From Circinella minor (taxonomy: Eukaryota; Mucoromycota; Mucoromycetes; Mucorales; Lichtheimiaceae): DNA of 16,350 nucleotides. The stretch lies in contig JAEPRB010000507.1 in NCBI GenBank assembly GCA_016758965.1, positions 1-16,350 on the forward strand, in the 5' to 3' direction. The translations under genes and the position numbers were made by a program. The notes below the pieces were generated by a model that did not search any database, had not been told where the DNA came from, and saw only the letters and a list, made by a program, of their open reading frames with translations. This document shows positions 1 through 8,219 of this stretch, one piece after another; the stretch's first letter is position 1, and each line of letters opens with the position of its first letter.

Positions 1-336
1 CGTACGTACTTCTTTTCAAATTTGTCATGTACTTGTTCATTACCATTGAATATGTAATTATGTTGTTGATACAATTCATTTTTACTCATTTATTCAACTG
101 CTAACCATGGTCCATAATATTAAACACACTTTGTTGTAAATCATTATTAATCCAATCTCTGGTTCATTACCACTATTTGATGAGTACACTATTGTCATTT
201 TTATCACTAAAAGATTGGATTATAGTAGCAAAGCTAGATTATATGAACTATCATTTTTTTTATCTTATCTGTACAGCTCAATATAATTATAGTTATTTTT
301 CTAGTATATTCTACATATTAGTACCAGCTGCGTTTC
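1..336. other. AT-rich DNA without a recognised feature
   Basis: I see no convincing gene here. The short open frame at 177-362 has no family resemblance, is mostly hydrophobic because of T-rich codons, and runs into the inverted repeat that follows. Confidence 0.5.
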
Positions 337-406
337 AATTCGCTAAACCGGTAATTCGCTAAACTGGTACAAATCCTCACATATATCGAGTACCGGTTTA
401 GCGAAT
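337..406. repeat. Two direct and one inverted copy of a 17-bp motif
   Basis: The motif ATTCGCTAAACYGGTA occurs twice in tandem at about 338-353 and 354-370, then once as its reverse complement at 390-406. The inner pair, 354-370 against 390-406, matches over 17 bp with one C/T mismatch and a 19-nt spacer, so it could form a hairpin. It could be the end of a small non-autonomous element or a protein-binding palindrome. No partner copy was seen elsewhere in the window. Confidence 0.7.
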
Positions 407-465
407 ACTCACTGTATAACTACACAGGAGAATGCTACAAAGGTAGTTAGTAGAATGTAAAGTAG

Positions 466-776
466 ATAAAGAACATATATCTTCTTATCTAATAAAACAA
501 TCTATTATTTACATATTTTCTAAAAGTTTTGTAGCTACATATAATAATATATATAAGAATCTTATTACTGTAGATGATAATGATAAGTAATAGTAGAGTA
601 GTAAAGAAAGTATAATTGATATTAAAATTAACAAATTAATAATTACAATGTTTTTTAATAAAAAATTTCTTTTAAGTACTTTTTTAAAAATATAATGGCA
701 TCAGCCAGATTCGAACCGGCGCCTTCAGTCAAAAAAAGAATAAAACCTCATTAATTAACCACTACGCTATACACAA
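466..776 (-). repeat. SINE-like repeat, copy A, with tRNA-like head
   Basis: On the minus strand a tRNA-like head (776-696) is followed by an AT-rich body. The body shares blocks, in the same order, with 15420-15690: the block around TATTTTCTAAA (about 480-530), the ATTACTGTAGATGATAA block (about 563-582), and the block around AGTATAATTGATATTAAAA (about 598-650). A tRNA-derived head with internal polymerase III boxes joined to an unrelated AT-rich body is the usual layout of a SINE. The outer end near 466 is approximate. SINE identity is an inference from three related copies in one window. Confidence 0.5.
696..776 (-). tRNA. Degenerate tRNA-like sequence, possibly Lys(UUU)-derived
   Basis: Read on the minus strand, the A box TAGCGTAGTGG lies at 769-759. 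The T arm GCCGG-TTCGAAT-CTGGC lies at 720-704 (B box intact), followed by the 3' acceptor strand TGATGCC and A at position 73. A seven-T loop closed by TATTC/GACTG (one mismatch) would place UUU as anticodon. The seven bases expected to form the 5' acceptor strand (TTGTGTA) do not pair with the 3' strand, and the D stem does not close. This is therefore a tRNA-derived head or pseudogene rather than a working tRNA gene. Confidence 0.4.
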
Positions 777-874
777 TCACTATTATATATTGTATGCTAG
801 GCTAATAAGGGCCATGTATTTAAGATGTTGAAAAAAGACCCCCCAACTTTTGTGACTGCTTTTGTGACTTTTGG

Positions 875-3800
875 TCAAACTCTACTCATTAGCCGGCTAT
901 TTATATATTGAACAGTAGTATCAATTGCACGTAGGTATTGTAGCCAAAATTTACTTAATGTTATAGCTGACTCCCAATAGATAAATTCTTTAGTAGTACT
1001 AATAAATATAAGATATATAAGTATTAATAAATCTAATAATTTTATGAATATTATAAGTAACTAGTTCCTTTAAAAAAACTTACTTTGCACATTCATATAT
1101 TTCTTCAAAATTATTCATAAGTATATTTAATGGTAGCCGAAGCTCTAACCGTACACCATAACTTTGCCGTTCAACTTGACTACATTCTTGTACAAAGTTC
1201 TATATATATCTAAAAATATTAATATAATATTTATGAAAATAATATAAACTAAATAAATCTTACGAACCATATGATTACTATAGCTTTTTGTAGACTTAGA
1301 CTTCCACATCCAATCAGGATTAAAATCTTTCCCTGTACGGTCACTTTGTATATCATGATTATAAAATGGTACTTTAATCTTTTGATATACTTGCATTTGA
1401 AGAATACCATTTATAATAGGCCTACTTTGTGCTGATGCTTGATACCGAAAACCTCCTAAACTTTTAAAGTTAGAGAAAGGATCTAACCGGATATTTTTAT
1501 TGCTTAATCCCCGAGAGTTCCAAAAGATAGTAAGTAGATCCTTATGTGCTCTAAAATCAGAGAAAGAAGGATTTTTCTTCCAGATTCCAATATAATTTAT
1601 ATCATTATCAGTTGGAGTAAACTCAAAGCCAATATCAATAATGACATTTTTATCTTGTTTAATGCACTCCCAATTAAAATCATCTAGGTTTGTAGAAAAT
1701 ATATCCTCTAATGGGTAGCCGGTAAACTCTTCTTTAATACCATGGGTTTTAGATATAAAGAAAAAGCTATTAAACTTATGATATTGACAGTTATACTTAG
1801 GATCAGAACGTTGCCGTATTTTAGTAATTCCCCTCATAGCATTAACTAAGGCTTCTAGGTATCTTGCTGGTAAATAAGATCCTATATCAATAAGTCTCCC
1901 TTTATAGTTACGTCGACGGTATTGGTCAGCTTGATATGAGATTCCAAAGTTAGCTAGACTATGACTTGGTAATACTTGTACTAATGCAGGGATTAAGATA
2001 TAATCAATAAAAAATATTTGATCTTCTTTTTTTATAGTACATAGTCCTGCTTGTTGCCGGTACATTTTAGGAAAAAATATATTAAGCTATATATTTAAAG
2101 GTTTTTTATATTAATAAATATAATAATTATATCTTCTAATATATAAAATAGAGTTGAGAATAGAGAAATATAGTATATATACCTTAAAGCGACTATTATC
2201 ACCAAATTTACCAAGATGAATATTAGGAATTACTCCACAGTCAATACTTAAATCATTAATATTATGATATAAATTTAATGTGCCTTGCATTGGGGACTCA
2301 AGACTAATTAATTTCAGACTTAATACTTTTTGGCAAGGAATAAGATCAGTTTTTGCTATTATACTATCAATATCATATACAGTTTCAATAATTAGTGTAT
2401 AATTATTTGAGGGAGAAACTTGAATATGAGTCCCATTAATAATTCCTGCAAATGTAGCTTGAATTAACTCAGGGCCTTCTAGTGAGGATAAACAATTTGT
2501 AAAGTCTGATAAGCTATATATAGATGAGTCTATAAATATAGTAGTATAGTATAAATAATATTAGATATAATAGTAATATATTAGCTCTTTTAGCTTAAAT
2601 TATATATATATATACCACCACAAATATTAAGCTGATGGTCCCGTAACCTTCGGGCATCTTCTATTGACGAAGAGGAATTTCTCCTTCTAGTCTCTTGTGA
2701 TAAGTCAAGCTGCATATCATAAGAACTATCAAGATCAGAACTATCATTATCACTATCACTATTACCTATATATAGTATAATAATAAAGGATAATGTGTTT
2801 AAGTAAATATATGTATATATATATATCTAAATATAATATATATTAACTAACTAATATACTAACCAGTATTTATAGGTATATTATTACTCTCATTACTTTC
2901 ATTACTTTCAGAGTAACGGTATGCTTCTAATATACTTTCAAGATCAGTATATTCCTCTAAAGGTAGTTATTTATAAAAACACAAAATTATGATTAATAAT
3001 AAATATATTGAAGCTAATACTAAAGAGCAACTTTAGAATACCTATTGAAATTAAAGGAGTTTCCTCTGTAACTTCATATAACCTTATGAGTCGTTGTTCC
3101 TGACTATTTCTATCTGGTTGTACAAAAGTAGGTACATTTGGTACTCCAAGATCTAAATAAAAATATTTATAAATATTTAGTATATAGATATTTATAAGCT
3201 AATAAATAACTTTAGTTGTTTTCTCCTTTATCTTAGCATACCAGCTCGGGGATTTTGAAAATATCGTTGAAGAATAGCTTGATTTAATTCAACTGCATTA
3301 TTATTATTATTATTGCTTTGCATTGCTAGCCTCGTATGATATAAATTATTATTAGTAGCCTGAGCTACAGTTATTGTATTTCTAGAATCCCAATCACTTA
3401 GAATATCATTACTTGATTCGGAGTTAATCTCATCAGATATTGATGGTCTATATTGGGATTGTGATATATTATTAATTATTGACTGTTCTAGATTATCAAT
3501 AATATTACTTGGTTGTGAACTTGGATGTAATAAATATTGAGTTGTACTACTAGTATATAGGTTACTAGCTGTATTATCAAAATAATCATATGATATATCA
3601 GAATCGCTGTGATTAAAAGAGTCCTGATCATCTAAAGTAGATAAATAGCCAAATAATAAATAGTATACTTTTTAGTTTACAGGATCTCTAAACTGTATTT
3701 AGATTTTAAACCAAGTAATAATATATACCTTCATTATAAGTATTACTATTATAATCTGTTAACATATCTATAGAATCATTAACTATTAAAGGTAGTAAAG

Positions 3801-4698
3801 GAGCTACATTAGCTACTGTAGGAGGAGGTGTGTCTCCATAATCATATTCAACATTATCATCAGAAAGATTATTAAGAGCTAAAATAGAATATTATTAATA
3901 ATTAACCTTTACCCTTAAATAAATACTAAAAGTATATATTAAGAAATTAAATATTACCTTCTTGATGGGATGAGGAAGTATGATTAATAGCTATTTGATC
4001 CATATTTACATTTATAGGATTATCTTGAGAAGCTAATATTAAAAGTAACTTTTAGTTATCGTAAAACTACTTTAGAGCTATATATTATAGCTAGTAGTAA
4101 AATATTTCTTACATTGAATATTTGCTGTTTTTTCCTGTAATGCTTTTAATTGTCCTTCAACTTTTACTATCTCATTAGTAATTACTTTTATATTTGCAGA
4201 AGCTATAGGATAATTAATATCATTACATGCTTCAAGTATCTTTTTTTTTTCTTTTAAGTTTTTTATAACTCGACTAAGGCTTGGTATTGATTGTTGATAA
4301 ACTATAGAAATATATATTATCATAATTATTTAGATAAAAAATAAACCTTTTTAATTCTTTTTAAATATACATACATATTTTTAATCCTTCCGGATAATCA
4401 AAAGTATGTTTAATAATAGTATGTAGGTTCTGTTGGACTTGTTTAATTTGTTTGTTGATGATGTTGATTTGGCTATTAACTCTTTCATTATTTAGAGTAT
4501 TATGATTTTTTAATATATTTTCTCTTTTTTTTTCTAATATTTTTCGCATTTTATGATTTTTTTTTATGACTTTGTATTTTTCTAATAAATATAATATATT
4601 TTTATAATTATAGAATCAATAAGTAAGCCTTTTTACTTTCTTTTGATATAATTATAAATATTATATTATATACCTGCTATCTCTCTTGGTATTTCCAT
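875..4698 (-). CDS. 13-exon gene of unknown function (931 aa predicted)
   Basis: Exons, high to low coordinate: 4698-4674, 4581-4375, 4301-4113, 4032-3958, 3878-3729, 3631-3242, 3152-3042, 2956-2864, 2765-2616, 2529-2183, 2086-1268, 1199-1084, 998-875. All introns are GT..AG, 68-98 nt, and the joined frame stays open to TGA at 877-875. The start has A at -3 and G at +4; an in-frame ATG at 4710 is weaker. Residues about 9-140 are Lys/Glu/Asn/Gln-rich and look like a coiled coil. Residues about 141-463 are Ser/Asn/Asp-rich and probably disordered. Residues about 464-931 (exons 10-13) look folded, with segments such as FFPKMYRQQ, IDIGFEF, GGFRYQASAQSR and FIYWESAITLSKFW. I see no catalytic motif, signal peptide or clear membrane segment. 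From memory, similar long multi-copy hypothetical proteins occur in fungal genomes; this is unverified and I assign no function. Introns 1-9 are all phase 1. The eleventh donor (GTTCGT) is the weakest point of the model. Confidence 0.72.
1200..1267 (-). other. Intron 11 with two competing donors
   Basis: Using donor GTTCGT (1267) and the acceptor ending at 1200 keeps the frame open into exons 12 and 13. A better-looking donor, GTAAGA, lies 4 nt downstream, at 1263. With that donor the two available acceptors give a stop within a few codons (acceptor at 1200) or after about 20 codons (acceptor 10 nt upstream). Unspliced, the frame ends at 1145. The long form is favoured because its extra C-terminal sequence reads like folded protein and splices on cleanly to exon 13. 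Confidence 0.5.
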
Positions 4699-4755
4699 TT
4701 TTAAATACATTTGTATGTTTGTATATTTGTATGTTTATATGTTTGTATGTTAATA
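4699..4755 (-). repeat. Short ACATACAAA-type repeats in the 5' leader
   Basis: Immediately upstream of the ATG at 4698, the minus strand carries several near copies of ACATACAAA/ACATATAAA. They form a purine-rich, G-poor tract of the sort often found in 5' leaders. They contain the alternative in-frame ATG at 4710. Confidence 0.5.
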
Positions 4756-4793
4756 TATATCTTTTTATATATTATGTGGTTGTGGTGAGTGTT

Positions 4794-4910
4794 CTGCAAG
4801 ATAAAATATAAATAATATTAGTTATTATTTATATAAGAAGAGAAAAAAGTATAATATTGCACTTTATATACTTACTTCTTATCTGTTTTACCTCCTCACC
4901 CATGATACCT
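4794..4910 (-). other. Probable spliced 5' leader with small upstream ORF
   Basis: Upstream of the 13-exon gene an ATG at 4903-4901 opens a short frame that meets a consensus donor GTAAGT. The intron spans 4875-4794 (82 nt), has a TAACTAAT branch-like site, and ends in TTTTATCTTGCAG. Splicing joins it to a further nine codons before TAA, giving an 18-residue upstream ORF that ends about 70 nt before the main ATG. It may be a 5' UTR intron with a regulatory uORF, or an alternative first exon. The splice signals are visible; use in vivo is inferred. Confidence 0.45.
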
Positions 4911-4979
4911 TAGGGGGGTAAAAGTCCTTTTTTCGATCCCACAAGGGATGCCCCCTTGGGCGATTTGTGGTAAATAACG

Positions 4980-5179
4980 AAACAACGCGGCCTCACCCCG
5001 AAACAACGCGGCCTCATCCAGAAACCATATGGCCTTATCCCAAAATAATGTAGCCTCATCCCGAAATAATACAGCCTTATCCTAAAATAATACAGCCTTA
5101 TCCTAAAATAATATGACCTCATCCCAAAATAATGCTGCCTCATCTCAAAACAACATAGCCTTATCTTGAAACAGTACAG
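4980..5179. repeat. 21-bp minisatellite, about 9.5 copies
   Basis: Nine consecutive 21-bp units, each starting AAA(C/T)AA and ending near GCCTCATCCCG or GCCTTATCCTA, run from 4980 to 5168, with a partial tenth to 5179. Copies 5 and 6 are almost identical, while the outer copies are more diverged and richer in CG. The period is a multiple of three, so a minus-strand open frame at 5200-4910 shows a seven-residue repeat. I regard that frame as a by-product of the repeat. The array lies just upstream of the leader of the 13-exon gene. Confidence 0.85.
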
Positions 5180-5230
5180 TATAACGGAACACGATAGCAA
5201 CTTTAATAAAACACTACAGCTACATAATAC

Positions 5231-5293
5231 AATGTAGGGACTTTATAATGGAATACTACAGTGACTTTATAATGAAACATTATGGTGACTTTT
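5231..5293. repeat. About 24-bp tandem repeat, block 1
   Basis: Roughly two and a half copies of a unit built around GTGACTTTATAATGRAA. It recurs at 5533-5606, and both blocks run directly into sequence starting TTTTAGGTC. Confidence 0.65.
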
Positions 5294-5532
5294 AGGTCTA
5301 AATTTAGACCAACCTTAGACCAACCTAGGTCCTAGTCAAATTTTTCAGACCTATTTAGTTAACCTTTTTAACTAACTTAGTCTTAACTTTTACATCAAGG
5401 AAGACCTATGGGGTTCTAACTACTATACCAACTTAGATCACCATAGACTATAGTGGTTATTAATTATAAAACTAAGTTCATCTACCTATTCATCGAAACA
5501 ATGTAGCCACCTGTACTAATACAGCTACTTAT
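5294..5532. other. Spacer between tandem-repeat blocks
   Basis: The first part (about 5290-5345) resembles the TTAGACCAACCTAGG units found again at 5607-5885. The rest is unique, with no open frame of note. The order '24-bp block then GACCAAC block' occurs twice, which suggests an older segmental duplication. Confidence 0.4.
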
Positions 5533-5606
5533 AACAAATTATTGTGGTGACTTTATAAGAGAACATTGCAGTGACTTTATAACGGAACATTGTAGTGACT
5601 TTTTAG
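5533..5606. repeat. About 24-bp tandem repeat, block 2
   Basis: Second block of the GTGACTTTATAA(C/G)(G/A)GAACATTG unit, in the same orientation as block 1, with about three copies ending at TTTTTAGGTCC. Confidence 0.65.
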
Positions 5607-5885
5607 GTCCAACTTAGGGACCAACTTAGTCCAACTTAGACCAACCTAGGGTCCAACTTCAGACCAGCTAAGGGTCTAACTTAGGGACCAACTCAGACCA
5701 GCCTAGGGTCCAACTTTAGACCAGCCTAGGGTCCAACTTAGGGACCAACCTCAGACCAGCCTGGGGTCCAACTTTAGACCAGCCTAGTGTCTAACTTCAG
5801 ACCAGCCTAGGGTCCCACTTCAGACCAGCCTAGGGTCTAACTTCAGACCAACCTCAGACCAACCTAGGGTCCAACTTAGACCAAC
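5607..5885. repeat. 23/34-bp tandem array abutting the 5' LTR
   Basis: A run of units of the form GGGTCCAACTTTAGACC followed by AGCCTA (23 bp), interspersed with about 34-bp versions carrying an extra GGACCAACYT segment. Units differ by single substitutions, for example TCC/TCT and AGCC/AACC. The array stops exactly at the TG of the 5' LTR at 5886 and does not resume beyond the 3' LTR. Confidence 0.8.
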
Positions 5886-6259
5886 TGTAATGGTGTAAGA
5901 CCATTATGACGATATATTCAACCATAAGGTTGTTGATCTACATGCTTATCCATGGAATACTAAGGATAGACAATATCATACTTGAGCACATGGTTGGATA
6001 TAGATATATTAGGATAGTTATTCTATGTAGAAATGTTGATCATTGATATTAGATATATATTAGTTAGACATTAATTAGCCCCTGATATTTCGACATATAT
6101 AAATAAAGGGTTTCCAGACAACCAGGAAATGGTAATCGTTTTTATTCATATATATTCTCAAGCCCCTCTTATTCTACTACCTATTCCTTATTACGCTTCC
6201 TCACATTGACTGACAGAATCTGATTATAAGTATACAATAACTGGTTATGTGCTATTACA
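5886..6259 (+). repeat. 5' LTR (374 bp)
   Basis: Begins TGTAATGG and ends CTATTACA, giving TG..CA ends. It pairs along its full length with 14693-15066, with no indels and about 25 substitutions by eye. Its start abuts the GGTCCAAC array. Confidence 0.95.
6096..6105 (+). promoter_or_regulatory. LTR TATA box
   Basis: TATATAAATA lies 211 bp into the LTR and is conserved in the 3' LTR at 14903-14912. It would place the transcription start about 30 bp downstream, so U3 is roughly 240 bp. The start site itself is not visible. Confidence 0.55.
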
Positions 6260-6261
6260 AT

Positions 6262-6276
6262 TGGTAGCGACAGCAG
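6262..6276 (+). other. Primer binding site, probably initiator Met tRNA
   Basis: TGGTAGCGACAGCAG starts 2 nt after the LTR. TGG matches a tRNA CCA end, and TGGTAGCG is the usual complement of the 3' end of a fungal initiator methionine tRNA (family knowledge). The match beyond eight bases is uncertain without the host tRNA. Confidence 0.6.
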
Positions 6277-6571
6277 TTTTATTATTTTTTTTTCTTTTAA
6301 AAAATAATAATTCTTATTGCTTGACGTTATATTATATTTTCTTATTATGAGCTGGGCCTATATATGAGACGTTTATCATATACACATGGTTTCTCTTAAC
6401 TGATTATAAAAAAGAATATTTTCTAACGAGTCTTCTCTTGGTCTTGGATGTTTTTAGAACCCTTTTTCATAATTTTCAAAAAAACTCAAGTTTCGCCATA
6501 CCTCTCTTCCTACCTCTATTCAACCTGATTCCTCGGATACTGACCACTCATACCTAGGAATTAATAACACT
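6277..6571 (+). other. Retrotransposon untranslated leader
   Basis: AT-rich leader between the primer site and the gag ATG, with no open frame of note. In-frame stops such as TAA occur upstream of 6572, which supports 6572 as the gag start. Confidence 0.6.
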
Positions 6572-7939
6572 ATGCAACAACAAGAAGATCATCCACTTCA
6601 ACGACTCAAACAGACGACTGGTTCAGCAGCTTTGGCTCCTAACCTTGGACGTACAGGTGGTACAACTACCCCTATTGCCACTACTTCTAATGAAGTGACG
6701 ACTACCACCCCTGTTGCTGATCCTAATTTGCAAACAACAATTTAGGGGTTGCAAAACCATGTGACGACTACTAATGGTCATTTTCACGGCATTTGCCATG
6801 AGCTTTCTGAGACGTCGGCCCGCCTAGTTGCTTTAGACAAGGCCAATGACCGCATGGTGGCTTAGTTACAAGAGTCAACTACTACCTTTGCTAATATGGA
6901 GCGACATTTAGGTAATGCCATGGGTAGCACTGACTCCAACTTTGCGACGACTTCAGCTCTAAGCCAAGCACTACCACCACAACCATCATCATCATCCGTG
7001 CCACCACCACCCCCTAATAATGTGCCCCAGGCCGGCATACAACCAGAAGTAAAAAACGATGTCACTGGTTCATAGGCCTCTATCTATGCCACCTTACTAC
7101 GACGCCAGTTCTCTAGTGGGGGTAGCAGTAGCTGTGGGAACAGCAGCAACTCTAGTTTTGTCAATCAACATCTGCAATGACAAAAAAAGAAGAAGATGCC
7201 TATTCCAGTTATGAAACTGCCTCGACCAAGTACCCGTTTCACTAGTAGAGGAAAGCCTACTGATGTTGAAGCTTAGCTCTTTAGCTTTGACCATTATTTT
7301 TCTATGAACCAAACGATCAAGCCAAGTGTGTATGTTTCCTATACTGCCCTATTGTTAGAAGATGACGCCCTTCTCTGGTTTTATACTGAAAAGCTCAACA
7401 ATAAGATGCCAAATGATTAGAGCTCTTTCTGCGACGTCTTCCATGCCCATTGGTTGCCAACAAACAGTACTCAGTTGCGACGACGTGCATGGGTAAATTG
7501 CCACCAACATGGTTCAGTAGCGCAGTTCACCCAAGCCTTCTTGAATCTAATGGATGGTACCGGTTTCATACATGAAACTGAATCGTTAAACCAGTATATT
7601 GAAGCATTAAAATCTCTGGTGGCTGCTCATTTGCATTATAAACAACCAAAATCCCTTGATGAAGCAATCTACCTGGCTGAGCACTTTGATGGCTCATATG
7701 GTGAAGCAAGTCCATTCTATGTTGCTCGACATGGTGGTTCATCTATTATCTCTGGTCGACATTCGTTGACTAATGTGACGTCTCCTGTGGTTGATCCAAG
7801 TCTACAACCAACTGGTTTTGCATCTGGTGGACCAAGTCCTATGGAAGTGGACAACACCGAGCACTTCCGACATAAACGAAACAGACACGCAAATGGCCTT
7901 TCTTCCAAAAAGGTTTTGGAAGAAAATCAATGCTTCAGG
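6572..7939 (+). pseudogene. gag: gag, 5' part (capsid), with nonsense mutations
   Basis: One frame runs from ATG 6572 to the transposon insertion, broken by TAG at 6743, 6863, 7073, 7274 and 7418 and TGA at 7178. Read past the stops, it has a Gln/Thr-rich N-terminus, a proline-rich stretch (about 6967-7020), a basic linker, and then a Ty3/gypsy capsid-like region (about 7230-7700). That region includes LFSFDHYFSM, LLEDDALLWFY and FTQAFLNLMD. The first Cys of the zinc knuckle is at 7931-7933, right at the insertion. The stops fit CAG to TAG or TGG to TAG, and CGA to TGA. No frameshift was found in this part. Confidence 0.85.
7932..7939 (+). repeat. Left copy of 8-bp target site duplication
   Basis: GCTTCAGG precedes the GG that opens the Merlin-like element. 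The right copy, at 10249-10263, reads GCTTC, then seven extra bases GGATTTC, then AGG. Eight base pairs is the usual Merlin target duplication. Confidence 0.7.
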
Positions 7940-8164
7940 GGATCATGAGCGTTATAGGTACCCCCCCTCTAGCACCTCCAAAAAAGGAGATACGGAGTTT
8001 TAAAATAGATAATTAAAAAGCCAGACATCGAAATTTATATGTACACTAATTTTTGTGCTATTACAATTATTGGTTTCGGAGATATAAGCGTTTAAAGTGA
8101 GGGGGTAGTGACTTTTGAAAAAATCAAAAATTCAAAAATTTAAAAAAAATATAAAAATTCAAAA
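7940..8164 (+). repeat. Left terminal inverted repeat (225 bp)
   Basis: Opens GGATCATGAGCGTTATAGG and matches the reverse complement of 10019-10248. By eye there are two mismatches in the first five bases, three single substitutions further in, and one 5-bp length difference in the A-rich inner part. Confidence 0.9.
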
Positions 8165-8219
8165 TGCTCTTCTTTTCTCTCTTTCTTTTTTACTTTTCAT
8201 ATTGCTAAAACACTTTAGT

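Noticed and set aside
4033..4112. Separate small genes at 4078-4323 and 4361-4549 (minus)
   Set aside because: Both open frames end in introns; with the splice sites used here they join as exons 2 and 3 of the 13-exon gene.
4910..5200. Minus-strand 96-residue ORF with seven-residue repeats
   Set aside because: It is the translation of the 21-bp minisatellite, whose period is a multiple of three.
6862..7312. Two minus-strand ORFs within gag
   Set aside because: They are antisense shadows of low-complexity gag sequence, including the proline-rich and CAA-rich parts.
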